Assembly: GCF_002119405.1 (NCBI RefSeq)
Contig: NZ_MTBG01000003.1
Location: 1 to 64,000 of the forward strand
Reading direction: 5' to 3'
Length of the DNA stretch: 64,000 bases
Origin: Pseudoruegeria sp. SK021
GTDB taxonomy: Bacteria; Pseudomonadota; Alphaproteobacteria; Rhodobacterales; Rhodobacteraceae
In this document: in pieces, positions 37,279 through 46,405 of the stretch
How the letters are laid out: every line of letters starts with the position of its first letter
How positions within the stretch are numbered: position 1 is the stretch's first letter
Position numbers and translations under genes: made by a program
The notes under the pieces: generated by a model
What the model was told of the DNA's origin: nothing
What the model saw: only the letters and a program-made list of their open reading frames with translations
Database searches by the model: none

Positions 37279-38448
37279 ATGGCAAACCCCGCAGCGTTCG
37301 GACGGCGTGGAGCATTAAAATCGCTTGTAGCCGGACTAGGCCTTCTTGCCTTGGCGGCCTGTGATCCCGTCAGCACGGGCACGACCCGCGGCACGTCCGG
37401 TACGGTCCAGGTGGCCCTTCTGGTGCCGTCCAGCGATCCTGACGCCAATGTTGGGCGCACCGCGCAAAGCATCGTGAACGCGGCCCGCCTCGCCGCCTCG
37501 GAATTGCAAGGTGCCACGGTCGAGATCAAAGTCTATGATACGGCGGGCTCTCCGGCGACAGCGGCGCAGGTCGCCACACAAGCGGTCAATGACGGCGCCG
37601 ATGTCATCCTCGGCCCGCTTTATGCCGCCGAAGCGAATGCTGTCGGCAATGCCGTGGCCAGCCGCGGCGTCAACGTGCTGGCATTTTCCAACAATCCGGC
37701 CATTGCTGGCGGCAATGTCTTTGTGATGGGCGCGACATTTGACAACACGGCGCGGCGTATGGTCGGCTATGCCAAGGATCAGGGCGTTCAAAGTATTCTG
37801 GTCGTGAACGGGCGCAGCGAAGCCGAAATCGTAGGACGCGATGCCATCGTTCGGGCCATTCAAGCCTATGGTGTTCGTCTGGCCGGGACGCAGGATTTTG
37901 AATTGTCCCAGCAGGGCGTGACCGCCGCCATGCCCCGGATCGCAGCCAGCGCCGAAGCCAATGGTGCGCAGGCGATCTTCCTGACCTCGGACACCGCTAC
38001 GGCCCTGCCCTTTGTCGTGGAAGCTTTGGGCGACAACAATCTGTCCCCAGCCGAATACCGCTATATGGGTCTGACCCGTTGGGACATTCCAACCTCTGCC
38101 ATGGCCTTGCCGGGTCTACAGGGCGGTTGGTTTGCACTGCCGGACACCACCGCCGTCAACCAGTTCGTCAGCCGCTATTCCGCGACTTACGGAACCCAGC
38201 CGTTCAACACTGCCATCGCTGGGTTGGGCTATGACGGGATCGCCGCAATCGGGGCCTTGGCCAAGGCCGGAAAAGGCGTCTCGCATGCCAGCCTGACCCA
38301 GAGCAGCGGCTTCGCCGGGTCCTCTGGGGCGTTCCGGTTCCTGTCCGATGGCACCAACCAACGCGCCCTCGCGGTCGCCACCCTTCAGAACCAGTCCGTC
38401 CGAATCCTCGAAGCGGCGCCAACGCGCTTTGGCAGTGCCGGTTTCTGA
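37279..38448 (+). CDS. LpoA-like penicillin-binding protein activator lipoprotein
   Basis: About 389 residues. The N-terminus is a lipoprotein signal (LKSLVAGLGLLALAAC), and the body is a periplasmic-binding-protein fold (VALLVPSSDPDANVGRTAQS, DGADVILGPLYAAEANAVG, FSNNPAIAGGNVFVMGATF). Relatives are called penicillin-binding protein activators after E. coli LpoA, which stimulates PBP1A from the outer membrane. The second ATG (37279) is chosen because the GGAGG at 37265-37269 directly abuts the first. Adjacent rsmI and yraN support this call. Confidence 0.87.
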   Translation: MANPAAFGRRGALKSLVAGLGLLALAACDPVSTGTTRGTSGTVQVALLVPSSDPDANVGRTAQSIVNAARLAASELQGATVEIKVYDTAGSPATAAQVATQAVNDGADVILGPLYAAEANAVGNAVASRGVNVLAFSNNPAIAGGNVFVMGATFDNTARRMVGYAKDQGVQSILVVNGRSEAEIVGRDAIVRAIQAYGVRLAGTQDFELSQQGVTAAMPRIAASAEANGAQAIFLTSDTATALPFVVEALGDNNLSPAEYRYMGLTRWDIPTSAMALPGLQGGWFALPDTTAVNQFVSRYSATYGTQPFNTAIAGLGYDGIAAIGALAKAGKGVSHASLTQSSGFAGSSGAFRFLSDGTNQRALAVATLQNQSVRILEAAPTRFGSAGF

Positions 38449-38500
38449 TCGCCGCAGGGCGAAGCGAACGGTCGCACCGGGGGATCCGGGCCCCGTTCCG

Positions 38501-41269
38501 ATGACGCTGCGCCTAGAGCCGCGGCCCACAGAACTGATCTGCGATCCATCCGCGATCTGCGACGAGGCGGCACTGCTGGCCGCGCTCGCGCAGATCGCGG
38601 CGGACGAGCCGGATACCACCAAGCAGCGGCCCGCCGTGATCCAGACGCTGCAACAGGCGCGGACCCAAGGGGCGGCCCGCATCGCCGATGGCATCCAGCA
38701 GCGTCCACTTGATGCGCGCGCCGCGGTTCGCTCCTATGCGTACCTTACGGATTGTCTGGTTAAATCAACCTACTGGATGGCGACGACCCACATCCACCCG
38801 ACGCCCTCTGCCAAGACGTCGGAAGGATTGGCCGTGGTCGCGGTGGGCGGCTATGGCCGGGCCGAGATGTCGCCCTATTCCGATGTCGACCTGCTGTTTC
38901 TGACCCCCTACAAGATCACCGGCTGGGCGGAAAGCGTGATCGAAACCATGCTGTACATCCTGTGGGATCTACATCTGAAGGTGGGTCATGCCAGTCGCAC
39001 CGTGTCCGATTGCCTGCGTCTGGGTCGCGACGATTACACCATTCGGACCGCCCTGCTGGAATGCCGCTTTATCGAAGGCAATGCACCGCTGGCTTCAGAC
39101 CTTCGGGATCGGTTGCGCCGGGAATTGTTCCGCGACACCGCCCCCGATTTCATCGAGGCGAAGTTGGAAGAGCGGTCCCAGCGCCACCAAAAGAACGGCG
39201 GGCGTCGCTATGTAGTGGAGCCGAACGTCAAAGAGGGCAAAGGCGGGCTGCGGGATCTGCAAACCCTGTTTTGGATCGCAAAATATGTTCACGGCGTCGA
39301 TGACCCCCAAGATCTGGTCGACCTCGGCGTGTTCACCCCAGAGGAATTTGGCTATTTTGACAAGGCCGAGAACTTTCTCTGGGCGATCCGCAACCAACTG
39401 CATCTGATCTCGTCCCGGGCGATGGACCTGCTCAGCTTCGACCTGCAGGTCGAGGTCGCGGATCATTTGGGCTATATAGACCGCGCGGGCCGGCGCGGGG
39501 TCGAACATTTCATGCAGGATTATTTCCGCCACGCCACCCGCGTCGGTGATCTGACCCGCATCTTCCTGACCGCGATGGAAGCGCAGCACATCAAGCGCTT
39601 GCCGACCATGGCCAGCCTGTTCAAGCGGCGGATCAAGCTGAAACCCGGCTTCAAGCTGGTGCAGAACCGCTTGACCGTTGCCGATGAGGCCGAGTTCCTT
39701 GAGGATCGCCGCAACCTGCTGCGCGCCTTTGATGAAACCATCCGCACCGGCCTGCCAGCCCACCCGGATCTGGCCCGCTTGATTGTGGCCAATCTGGATC
39801 TGATCGACGATCAGATGCGCCGGGATCCCGAAGCCGCCCGCATCTTCCTCAATCTGCTGCTCAAACGGGGCGACCCGGCCCGCGCCCTGCACAGGATGAA
39901 CGAAACCGGGGTGTTGGGGGCGTTCCTGCCGGAATTTCAGCCCGTCGTCGCGATGATGCAGTTCAACATGTATCACCATTACACGGTGGACGAGCACACC
40001 ATCCAATGTATCGGCACCCTCGCCAAGATCGAACGCGGCGAGATGACCGAAGACCTGCCCATCTCGACCTCGATCATGCACGGCGACGTCAACCGCCGGG
40101 TGCTGTATCTTGCCCTTCTGCTGCACGACATCGGCAAAGGCCGCCCCGAGGACCATGCGGTTCTGGGCGCGCGCATCGCCCGGCGCGTGGCCCCGCGCCT
40201 CGGCCTTAAGCCGCAGGAATCCGCCACCGTTGAATGGCTGGTGCGCTATCATCTGCTGATGTCCGACATGGCGCAAAAGCGCGACGTGTCCGATCCCCGA
40301 ACCGTGCGCGATTTCGCCAAAGCGGTGAAAACCCAAAAACGGCTCGATATGCTGATGGTCCTGACCACCTGCGACATCATCGGGGTCGGTCCGGGGGTCT
40401 GGAACAACTGGAAGGCGATGCTGCTGCGGAATCTTTATCGTTTGACCAGCGAAGCGCTGGCCACCGGTCTGGAAGACGTCAATCGCGAATCCCGCGAGAG
40501 CGAGGCCAAGTCGGCCCTGCGCGCGGCCCTGCCCGACTGGGACAAAGCCGCGCTGCGCCGGGAAACCAGCCGCCATTACGGCCCCTACTGGCAAGGATTG
40601 CAGACCGAAACCCAAGTGGTCTTTGCCAAATTGCTGGACGGGATCGGCAATGGCGAGATCCGCATCGACCTAAAACAAGACGAAGACCGCGATGCCACCC
40701 GGGTCAGCTTTGCCATGGCCGACCATCCCGGGATTTTCGCGCGGTTGGCAGGGTCGCTGGCCCTGTCCGGTGCCAACGTGGTCGATGCCCGCACCTATAC
40801 TTCGAAGGATGGCTATGCGACACCGGTTTTCTGGATTCAGGATGCCGATGGCGCGCCCTATTCCCCCGACCGCCAAGACCGGCTGCGGGCGATGATCCAC
40901 AAGATTCTGAACGGCGAAGTGGTCACATCGGAAGCGATGGTCGCCCGCGACCGGATCAAAAAGCGCGAACGGGCCTTCCGGCATCCGACCTCCATCGCCT
41001 TCGACAACGAAGGCTCGGACATCTACACCATCATCGAAGTCGACACCCGCGACCGGGCGGGCCTGCTGTATGATCTGGCGCGCACGCTGGCGGGGGCCAA
41101 TATCTATATTGCCTCGGCTCAGATCGCGACATATGGGGCGCAAGCGGTGGATACCTTTTATGTCAAGGACATGTTCGGCTTGAAAATCATGAGTAACAGC
41201 AAGATCGCCGGACTAGAGAAGAAACTTCTCGCCGCAATCGAACAGGGCGCGAACAAGGCTGCCCGTTGA
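38501..41269 (+). CDS. glnD: Bifunctional PII uridylyltransferase/uridylyl-removing enzyme
   Basis: About 922 residues. It senses glutamine and adds or removes UMP on PII proteins, setting nitrogen regulation. The nucleotidyltransferase motif is VAVGGYGRAEMSPYSDVDLLF, the HD-phosphohydrolase motif is LLLHDIGKGRPEDH, and two C-terminal ACT domains are seen from VSFAMADHPGIFARLAGSLAL and VDTRDRAGLLYDLARTLAGA. The start is the ATG at 38501; the open frame reaches back into the lipoprotein gene, but that part is non-coding in this frame. Its last bases overlap murJ. Confidence 0.96.
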   Translation: MTLRLEPRPTELICDPSAICDEAALLAALAQIAADEPDTTKQRPAVIQTLQQARTQGAARIADGIQQRPLDARAAVRSYAYLTDCLVKSTYWMATTHIHPTPSAKTSEGLAVVAVGGYGRAEMSPYSDVDLLFLTPYKITGWAESVIETMLYILWDLHLKVGHASRTVSDCLRLGRDDYTIRTALLECRFIEGNAPLASDLRDRLRRELFRDTAPDFIEAKLEERSQRHQKNGGRRYVVEPNVKEGKGGLRDLQTLFWIAKYVHGVDDPQDLVDLGVFTPEEFGYFDKAENFLWAIRNQLHLISSRAMDLLSFDLQVEVADHLGYIDRAGRRGVEHFMQDYFRHATRVGDLTRIFLTAMEAQHIKRLPTMASLFKRRIKLKPGFKLVQNRLTVADEAEFLEDRRNLLRAFDETIRTGLPAHPDLARLIVANLDLIDDQMRRDPEAARIFLNLLLKRGDPARALHRMNETGVLGAFLPEFQPVVAMMQFNMYHHYTVDEHTIQCIGTLAKIERGEMTEDLPISTSIMHGDVNRRVLYLALLLHDIGKGRPEDHAVLGARIARRVAPRLGLKPQESATVEWLVRYHLLMSDMAQKRDVSDPRTVRDFAKAVKTQKRLDMLMVLTTCDIIGVGPGVWNNWKAMLLRNLYRLTSEALATGLEDVNRESRESEAKSALRAALPDWDKAALRRETSRHYGPYWQGLQTETQVVFAKLLDGIGNGEIRIDLKQDEDRDATRVSFAMADHPGIFARLAGSLALSGANVVDARTYTSKDGYATPVFWIQDADGAPYSPDRQDRLRAMIHKILNGEVVTSEAMVARDRIKKRERAFRHPTSIAFDNEGSDIYTIIEVDTRDRAGLLYDLARTLAGANIYIASAQIATYGAQAVDTFYVKDMFGLKIMSNSKIAGLEKKLLAAIEQGANKAAR

Positions 41270-42825
41270 TGAAACCCGTTCGGATGCTGAGCGGGATGCT
41301 CACTGTAGGCGGCTGGACCATGGGCAGCCGCCTTCTAGGCTTCGTTCGCGATGCCATGATCGTCGCCCTGCTGGGCACTGGGCCCGCCTATCAGGCGTTC
41401 ATCATCGCCTTTTCACTGCCCAATATGTTCCGCCGGTTCTTTGCCGAGGGCGCGTTCAATATGGCCTTTGTGCCGATGTTCGCCCGCCGGGTCGAGACCG
41501 GCGATGACCCGCACGGCTTCGCGCAAGAGGCCTTCTCGGCCCTGACCTCGATCCTGATCCTGCTGTTGATCGTGGCGCAGATCGCCATGCCGGGGTTGGT
41601 CTATGCCATGGCCAGCGGCTTTGCCGGCGACGAAACCTTCGATATTGCCGTGGCCTTCGGGCGCATCAGCTTTCCCTATATCGTGTTCATTTCACTGGCG
41701 GCCCTGTTGTCCGGCGTCCTGAACGCAACCGGCCGCTTTGCCGCCGCTGCGGCCGCCCCGATCCTGTTGAACCTGATCTTTATCGGCTTCATGACCACGG
41801 CGCTATGGATGGGCGGCGACGTTGCCAAAGCCTTGATCTGGGCCGTGCCGGTGGCCGGGGTCGCCCAGTTTGCATTGGTCTGGTGGGCGGCACGGCGAGC
41901 CGGTTTCACCCTGCTGCCCCGGATGCCGCGCCTGACGCCCGGGGTGCGGAAGCTGGCCATCGTGGCCGCGCCCGCGGCGCTGGCATCGGGGGTGGTTCAG
42001 CTGAACCTGTTGATCGGACGGCAGGTGGCCAGTTATTTCGACCGGGCCATCGACTGGATGTACACCGCCGACCGCCTGTACCAGCTGCCCTTGGGCGTGG
42101 TCGGCATCGCCGTTGGCATCGTGCTGATGCCGGAACTATCCCGCCGCATCGCCGCCACCGATGACAAAGGCGCGCGCGACGCCCTAAGCCGCGGCGCCGA
42201 GATTTCGCTGGCCTTGACCATCCCCGCCGCCGTAGCCCTTGCCGTCATTCCCGAGACCCTAGTGTCGGTCCTGTTCGAGCGCGGCCGGTTTACCGCCACC
42301 GACGTGGCCGGCACCGCCATCGCCGTGGCAATTTACGGCCTCGGCCTGCCCGCCTTCGTGCTGCAAAAGGTCCAGCAACCGCTGTTCTTTGCCCGCTCCG
42401 ACACCAAGACCCCGTTCCGCTATGCGGTCTATTCGATGCTGATCAACGCCGCTCTTGCATTGGGGCTGGCCCCGGTCATCGGCTGGCCCGCCGCCGCATG
42501 GGGCACGACGCTGGCTGCGTGGGCCATGGTTGGCTTCTTGTGGTGGGGCGCACGCAGCCTTGGCGAAAGCGCCCAAGTCGATGCCCGGTTCTGCCGCCGC
42601 GTGCCCCGGCAGGTTCTGGCCGCAGCCCTGATGGGGGCGGTCCTGTGGCTGGGTGAGCATGTGATGGCCGATGCCCTGACCACCGCGGGCATCCGCTACG
42701 CCGCCCTCGCCCTGCTGATCGTGCTGGGGGCAGTCACCTACTTTACCAGCGCCCATCTGCTGGGCGGGCTGTTATTGTCCGACCTAAAGGGATCGCTGCG
42801 GCGCAAAGGCAAGACCGGCAACTGA
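41269..42825 (+). CDS. murJ: Lipid II flippase
   Basis: About 518 residues with roughly 14 membrane helices. It moves lipid II across the inner membrane for peptidoglycan synthesis. Family features: RLLGFVRDAMIVALLGTGP, AFNMAFVPMFARR, SFPYIVFISLAALLSGVLNATGRF and a FFARSDTKTPFRYAV loop in the second half. The ATG start shares its first base with the glnD stop codon; a TTG one codon earlier is possible. glnD-murJ adjacency is common in alphaproteobacteria. Confidence 0.95.
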   Translation: MKPVRMLSGMLTVGGWTMGSRLLGFVRDAMIVALLGTGPAYQAFIIAFSLPNMFRRFFAEGAFNMAFVPMFARRVETGDDPHGFAQEAFSALTSILILLLIVAQIAMPGLVYAMASGFAGDETFDIAVAFGRISFPYIVFISLAALLSGVLNATGRFAAAAAAPILLNLIFIGFMTTALWMGGDVAKALIWAVPVAGVAQFALVWWAARRAGFTLLPRMPRLTPGVRKLAIVAAPAALASGVVQLNLLIGRQVASYFDRAIDWMYTADRLYQLPLGVVGIAVGIVLMPELSRRIAATDDKGARDALSRGAEISLALTIPAAVALAVIPETLVSVLFERGRFTATDVAGTAIAVAIYGLGLPAFVLQKVQQPLFFARSDTKTPFRYAVYSMLINAALALGLAPVIGWPAAAWGTTLAAWAMVGFLWWGARSLGESAQVDARFCRRVPRQVLAAALMGAVLWLGEHVMADALTTAGIRYAALALLIVLGAVTYFTSAHLLGGLLLSDLKGSLRRKGKTGN

Positions 42826-42832
42826 CCGCTCG

Positions 42833-42870
42833 GTGCTGGCCCGTCTCCCTTAGTGGACACGGGCCAGCAC
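42833..42870. terminator. Hairpin between murJ and the rhomboid gene
   Basis: A perfect 12-bp stem, GTGCTGGCCCGT with its complement, around a 14-base loop, 8 bases after the murJ stop and 12 bases before the end of the convergent rhomboid gene. Strong structure, no T-run. Candidate bidirectional terminator. Confidence 0.65.
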
Positions 42871-42881
42871 CTCTTGCAGGC

Positions 42882-43559
42882 TTACCGCCCGCGCAGCGCT
42901 GCGCGCAAGCGACCCCAGCCGCCCGGAACCAACAGAAACGACAACCCGAACCCGCAGACGAACCCGGCCATATCCGCGACCCAATCCCGGCCCGAGCCAA
43001 ATACCAGCCCGAACAGCAATTGCACCGCCAGCAGTAGCCCGATCAGACGGAACGCCATCAGCTGGTTCTGCTGTAAGGCCCGCGCCCGCACCCACATCAG
43101 GAAAGTGTAGCCACCGATCAGGCCATAGACGCCGGGGAACGCGCCAATCAGCGGATAAGGATCATTCAGCGCCAAACCATAGGCAAATGCCCCGCCAATC
43201 GCCCCACCAAAGAACAGCACCAGCACCGCCAGATTTCCCAAGGCCTCGCCCACCATCTTGCCCATGGCCAGCACGAAGACGGCGCCGAACAGGGCGTGGC
43301 TAAAGCTCAGGTGCAGCAGCGGATACGTCACGAACCGGACCAACAGGTCAGGCGGGAAGCGACCATTGACCAGCATCCAGTCCAACCCCTGCCCGTAGAA
43401 CGCGTAGTCTTGGATGGCTTGATTGCGCCAACCGATCCCGGCCGCGCCGCCCAGCAGGCCCCGCTCGGCCAGATTGAACATCACTTCGATGCCGAAGATA
43501 ACAACGGCCAGCCCAAGGGCGGCAGGTGGCAGCGGATTGACCGCTTTCGGTGTGGACAT
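42882..43559 (-). CDS. Rhomboid-family membrane protein, catalytic residues missing
   Basis: About 225 residues with six or so membrane helices and the rhomboid layout. In E. coli GlpG the oxyanion Asn follows a HxxxN motif, the nucleophile is in GxSG, and the catalytic His is in HxAG. Here these read HALFG (Asn to Gly), GAFPGVYG (Phe141/Pro142 where Ser is expected) and DMAGF (His to Asp196). Protease activity by the known mechanism is therefore unlikely. The start is the ATG at 43559; the longer frame upstream overlaps trpS and is a shadow. It is divergent from trpS. Confidence 0.85.
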   Translation of the reverse strand: MSTPKAVNPLPPAALGLAVVIFGIEVMFNLAERGLLGGAAGIGWRNQAIQDYAFYGQGLDWMLVNGRFPPDLLVRFVTYPLLHLSFSHALFGAVFVLAMGKMVGEALGNLAVLVLFFGGAIGGAFAYGLALNDPYPLIGAFPGVYGLIGGYTFLMWVRARALQQNQLMAFRLIGLLLAVQLLFGLVFGSGRDWVADMAGFVCGFGLSFLLVPGGWGRLRAALRGR

Positions 43560-43641
43560 CGGCCAAAACCCTTCCATTGACGACAGGCGCAGGCCCGCAG
43601 ATAAGCGACCCGGCAGAAAACTTCCAGACGGAGATACTCTC

Positions 43642-44709
43642 ATGACGGATGCGGTCCACACGCAATCCAATCCGGCCACCGCCGACCTTACCGCCGATGC
43701 GCCCAGCTTTCCCAAGCGGGTTTTTTCCGGGGTGCAACCGACCAATCGCTTGCAGCTTGGCAATTACCTTGGCGCGGTGAAGCGCTTTGTCGACATGCAA
43801 AACAGCGGCGCCGAGACGCTGTATTGCATCGTAGATTTGCATGCGCTGTCCGTCTGGCAAGACCCCGCCGACCTGACCCGGGCCACGCGTGAGTTGACCG
43901 CGGGCTACATCGCGTCGGGCCTCGATCCGGAAAAGTCGATCCTGTTCAATCAGGCCCGCGTGCCCGAGCACACCCAGTTGGCGTGGATTTTCAACTGCGT
44001 CGCGCGGATGGGCTGGATGAGCCGGATGACCCAGTTCAAGGATAAAGCTGGCAAGAACCGCGAAAACGCCAGCGTCGGGCTGTTCACCTACCCGGCCCTG
44101 ATGGCCGCCGACATTCTGGTCTATCACGCCACCCATGTTCCGGTGGGCGACGACCAGAAACAGCATATCGAACTGACCCGCGATGTCGCCGCCAAGTTCA
44201 ACAATGACTTCAAGACACCGTTCTTTCCAATGACCGAACCGGTTATCGAAGGCGCGGCCACCCGGGTGATGAGCCTACGGGACGGCACCAAGAAAATGTC
44301 AAAGTCCGACCCGTCGGACATGAGCCGGATCAACCTGACCGACGATGCCGACACCATCGCCCAGAAGTTTCGCAAAGCCCGGACCGATCCCGATCCGTTG
44401 CCCGAAACCTTCGCGGAATTGGCCGAACGGCCCGAGGCGCGGAACCTAATCAACATCTACGCCGGGCTGGCCGATATCAGCGTCGATGCGGTGATGGCCG
44501 AGGTCAGCGGACAGGCGTTCTCGGAATTCAAACCCCGGCTGGCCGATCTGGCCGTTGCAAAACTGTCCCCAATCTCGACCGAGATGGAACGGCTGATGCG
44601 CGATCCGGCCGAGATTGACCGGATCCTTGCCAACGGGGCCGAACGGGCCCGGGCCATCGCGGCCCCGATCCTAAAGCGGACCTATGAAATCACCGGGCTC
44701 GTCGTCTAA
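43642..44709 (+). CDS. trpS: Tryptophanyl-tRNA synthetase
   Basis: About 355 residues, class I aminoacyl-tRNA synthetase charging tRNA-Trp. The HIGH-type motif is in [18 protein letters not shown] and the KMSKS motif is exact in [38 protein letters not shown], spread over about residues 151-178, is typical of the family. The start is the ATG at 43642 with GGAG at 43630-43633; the ORF extends further upstream only as non-coding sequence. A strong hairpin follows the stop. Confidence 0.96.
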   Translation: MTDAVHTQSNPATADLTADAPSFPKRVFSGVQPTNRLQLGNYLGAVKRFVDMQNSGAETLYCIVDLHALSVWQDPADLTRATRELTAGYIASGLDPEKSILFNQARVPEHTQLAWIFNCVARMGWMSRMTQFKDKAGKNRENASVGLFTYPALMAADILVYHATHVPVGDDQKQHIELTRDVAAKFNNDFKTPFFPMTEPVIEGAATRVMSLRDGTKKMSKSDPSDMSRINLTDDADTIAQKFRKARTDPDPLPETFAELAERPEARNLINIYAGLADISVDAVMAEVSGQAFSEFKPRLADLAVAKLSPISTEMERLMRDPAEIDRILANGAERARAIAAPILKRTYEITGLVV

Positions 44710-44722
44710 ACAATCAAACCAA

Positions 44723-44761
44723 TGCGCCTGACCCAGACGGGTGTACCCGTGGTCAGGCGCA
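44723..44761 (+). terminator. Long hairpin after trpS
   Basis: TGCGCCTGACC pairs perfectly with its complement (11 bp); after a CAG bulge an inner ACGGG/CCCGT stem closes on a TGTA loop. It begins 13 bases past the trpS stop. The tail is C/A-rich rather than T-rich, so termination is likely but not classical. Confidence 0.65.
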
Positions 44762-45162
44762 CCCCCACCACTGGCCATGGTTTGGCGCCGGTGGACAAGC
44801 TGCTGTGGCTGCGACCTCCCCAAGCGCCCGCGTCTTACCAGCGTCATAATTCTGTCATCGATACGTTACGACATGACCTTAGGTTAGGGGCTGAGACGCG
44901 CGTCGGACAGACAGTTCCTAGTTTTACCATTCCTCACTATGTCCGCTGCACCGGTTGCGTATCTCCCGCGCTGCAAACGGGTTCCCCCCACCCCTGCGCG
45001 AACGGCTTGGCCTCCGCGTATCCCCTCCGCGGAGGCCGTCCTGTCCGCCCACCGCATCGGTGCTGCTAGCCACATCATATTCAAGCACAATCTGGCCGAC
45101 TTCGCTCTTGCAAGCCACGCCCGCAAGAGGGCATGATCACCCGTCTATAGACGGAGAGCGAC
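44762..45162. other. 401-base gap with two hairpins, possible sRNA
   Basis: No frame looks coding. A 10-bp perfect stem (GGCCTCCGCG at 45009-45018 with its complement at 45028-45037, 9-base loop TATCCCCTC) and a 7-bp stem (CTCTTGC at 45105-45111, GCAAGAG at 45123-45129) are present. The exposed C-rich loop and a C-run just before it recall alphaproteobacterial small RNAs that pair with ribosome-binding sites, but no promoter is assured. The universal stress gene promoter must lie here. Confidence 0.3.
45141..45154. promoter_or_regulatory. Palindrome at the usp ribosome-binding site
   Basis: A perfect 14-bp palindrome, CCGTCTATAGACGG, ends 8 bases before the start codon of the universal stress gene and shares its last bases with the GGAG ribosome-binding site. 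It could be a repressor operator or an RNA hairpin that masks the site. Confidence 0.5.
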
Positions 45163-45618
45163 ATGCGGAAATTTCTGGTGATCTTGGACGACAGCAGCGA
45201 ATGCCTAAATGCGATCCGGTTTGCCGCAATGCGCGCGGCGAAATCCGGTGGCGGCGTTGAGATCTTGTCGGTCATTCCCCCCGAGGAATTCAATCACTGG
45301 ATCGGCGTCGGCGATATCATGCGCGAAGAAGCGCGCGATCGCATCAAAGCCCATTTCGAAGTCTTCGCGAAATGGATGCGTGACAAACAGGGGGTCGAGC
45401 CGACCCTAACCATCCGGGAGGGCGAGTTGTTCAACGAAGTTCTCGGTCAGATCGCGGATGACCGGGAAATCGGATTGCTGGTCTTGGGCGCAGGCACCGA
45501 CAAAAAAGGCCCCGGCCCATTGGTGTCGCAGATGATCAAATCCGCAGCATCTGTGCCGATCCCGTTCACTGTCGTGCCCGGAAACCTGTCAAAAGAACAG
45601 CTTGAGGCCGTTTGTTAA
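45163..45618 (+). CDS. Universal stress protein (UspA family)
   Basis: About 151 residues, a single Usp domain. It begins RKFLVILDDSSECLNAIRFA, with the Asp of the nucleotide-binding fold, and ends with LLVLGAGTDKKGPGPLVSQM, a Gly-rich stretch resembling the ATP-binding G-x2-G-x9-G(S/T) pattern, followed by IPFTVVPGN. Such proteins act in stress endurance; the ligand is not known here. The GGAG ribosome-binding site lies in a palindrome, which may control it. The gene appears to be monocistronic. Confidence 0.88.
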   Translation: MRKFLVILDDSSECLNAIRFAAMRAAKSGGGVEILSVIPPEEFNHWIGVGDIMREEARDRIKAHFEVFAKWMRDKQGVEPTLTIREGELFNEVLGQIADDREIGLLVLGAGTDKKGPGPLVSQMIKSAASVPIPFTVVPGNLSKEQLEAVC

Positions 45619-45676
45619 AGTAAACAATGCGGTACATGTGACCGCCGCACCCCCAACGGCCTACCGGCCCCGCCAG

Positions 45677-45693
45677 TTTAGAATAGTTCCAAA
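45677..45693. promoter_or_regulatory. Candidate Irr box (iron control element)
   Basis: TTTAGAA-TAG-TTCCAAA is a near-perfect match to the inverted repeat TTTAGAA-N3-TTCTAAA known for Irr in alphaproteobacteria, with one mismatch in the right arm. It ends two bases before the -35 hexamer of the nfu promoter, so Irr could repress or activate depending on iron and haem. Confidence 0.55.
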
Positions 45694-45695
45694 TC

Positions 45696-45726
45696 TTGAC
45701 AGTTCGGCTTCGGAGTCGCATATCTT
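45696..45726 (+). promoter_or_regulatory. Promoter of the nfu gene
   Basis: A consensus -35 hexamer TTGACA at 45696-45701 is followed by weak -10 candidates CATATC (17-base spacing) or TATCTT (19-base spacing, 45721-45726). The start codon is about 20 bases further on, with AAAGGAAAG as ribosome-binding site in between. Confidence 0.55.
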
Positions 45727-45746
45727 CTGCAAAAGGAAAGCCCGCC

Positions 45747-46307
45747 ATGTTCATTCAGACAGAATCCACTCCGAACCCCGCGACCCTGAAATTCCTGCCC
45801 GGCCAAACCGTGCTGGAAACTGGGACCGCCGATTTCCCCAGCGTTGAAACCGCCGGCACGTCGCCATTGGCGACACGGATTTTTCGCGTCGAGGGGGTTT
45901 CGGCCGTCTTTTTCGGCACCGACTTTGTAACCGTCACTAAATCTGAAGATGCGCTTTGGGATCATGTGAAACCCGCCGTTCTGGGTGCGGTGATGGAACA
46001 TTTCCAATCCGGCGACTCGGTGGTGACCGATCAAGCCACCGGCGATGGCCACGCCGCCCATGACGGACCCGATTCCGACATTGTCGGCCAGATCAAGGAA
46101 CTGCTCGACACCCGCGTGCGTCCGGCTGTGGCTCAAGACGGCGGCGACATCACCTTTCACGGTTTTGATCGCGGCATCGTCTATCTGCACATGCAAGGGG
46201 CCTGTGCGGGCTGCCCGTCCTCGACCCTGACCTTGAAAATGGGCATCGAGAACCTGCTGCGCCATTACATTCCCGAAGTCACCGAAGTGCGCCCGGTCGC
46301 GGTCTAA
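45747..46307 (+). CDS. Nfu-type iron-sulfur carrier protein
   Basis: About 186 residues. It holds an assembled iron-sulfur cluster and hands it to target enzymes. The N-terminal Nfu domain starts MFIQTESTPNPATLKFLPGQ, and the C-terminal NifU-like domain has VAQDGGDITFHGFDRG and the cluster-binding CAGCPSS. Domain order and length match bacterial and mitochondrial Nfu1. The ATG at 45747 is chosen for homology and for its ribosome-binding site. A likely Irr box just upstream suggests iron control. Confidence 0.94.
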   Translation: MFIQTESTPNPATLKFLPGQTVLETGTADFPSVETAGTSPLATRIFRVEGVSAVFFGTDFVTVTKSEDALWDHVKPAVLGAVMEHFQSGDSVVTDQATGDGHAAHDGPDSDIVGQIKELLDTRVRPAVAQDGGDITFHGFDRGIVYLHMQGACAGCPSSTLTLKMGIENLLRHYIPEVTEVRPVAV

Positions 46308-46405
46308 GCCGCGCTGGGGTCTTCCGATTTTGACCGCATAATCCTGCCCGCGCCGCACACCTGTTGCGGCGCCGGTGGCGTGTCCGCTATGGTCGACGAC
46401 ACAAT

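Noticed and set aside
39095-40615. 506-residue open frame antisense to glnD
   Set aside because: Shadow of glnD; the glnD motifs are complete on the plus strand.
44722-45069. 115-residue frame after trpS
   Set aside because: Starts inside the trpS terminator hairpin and has no coding character.
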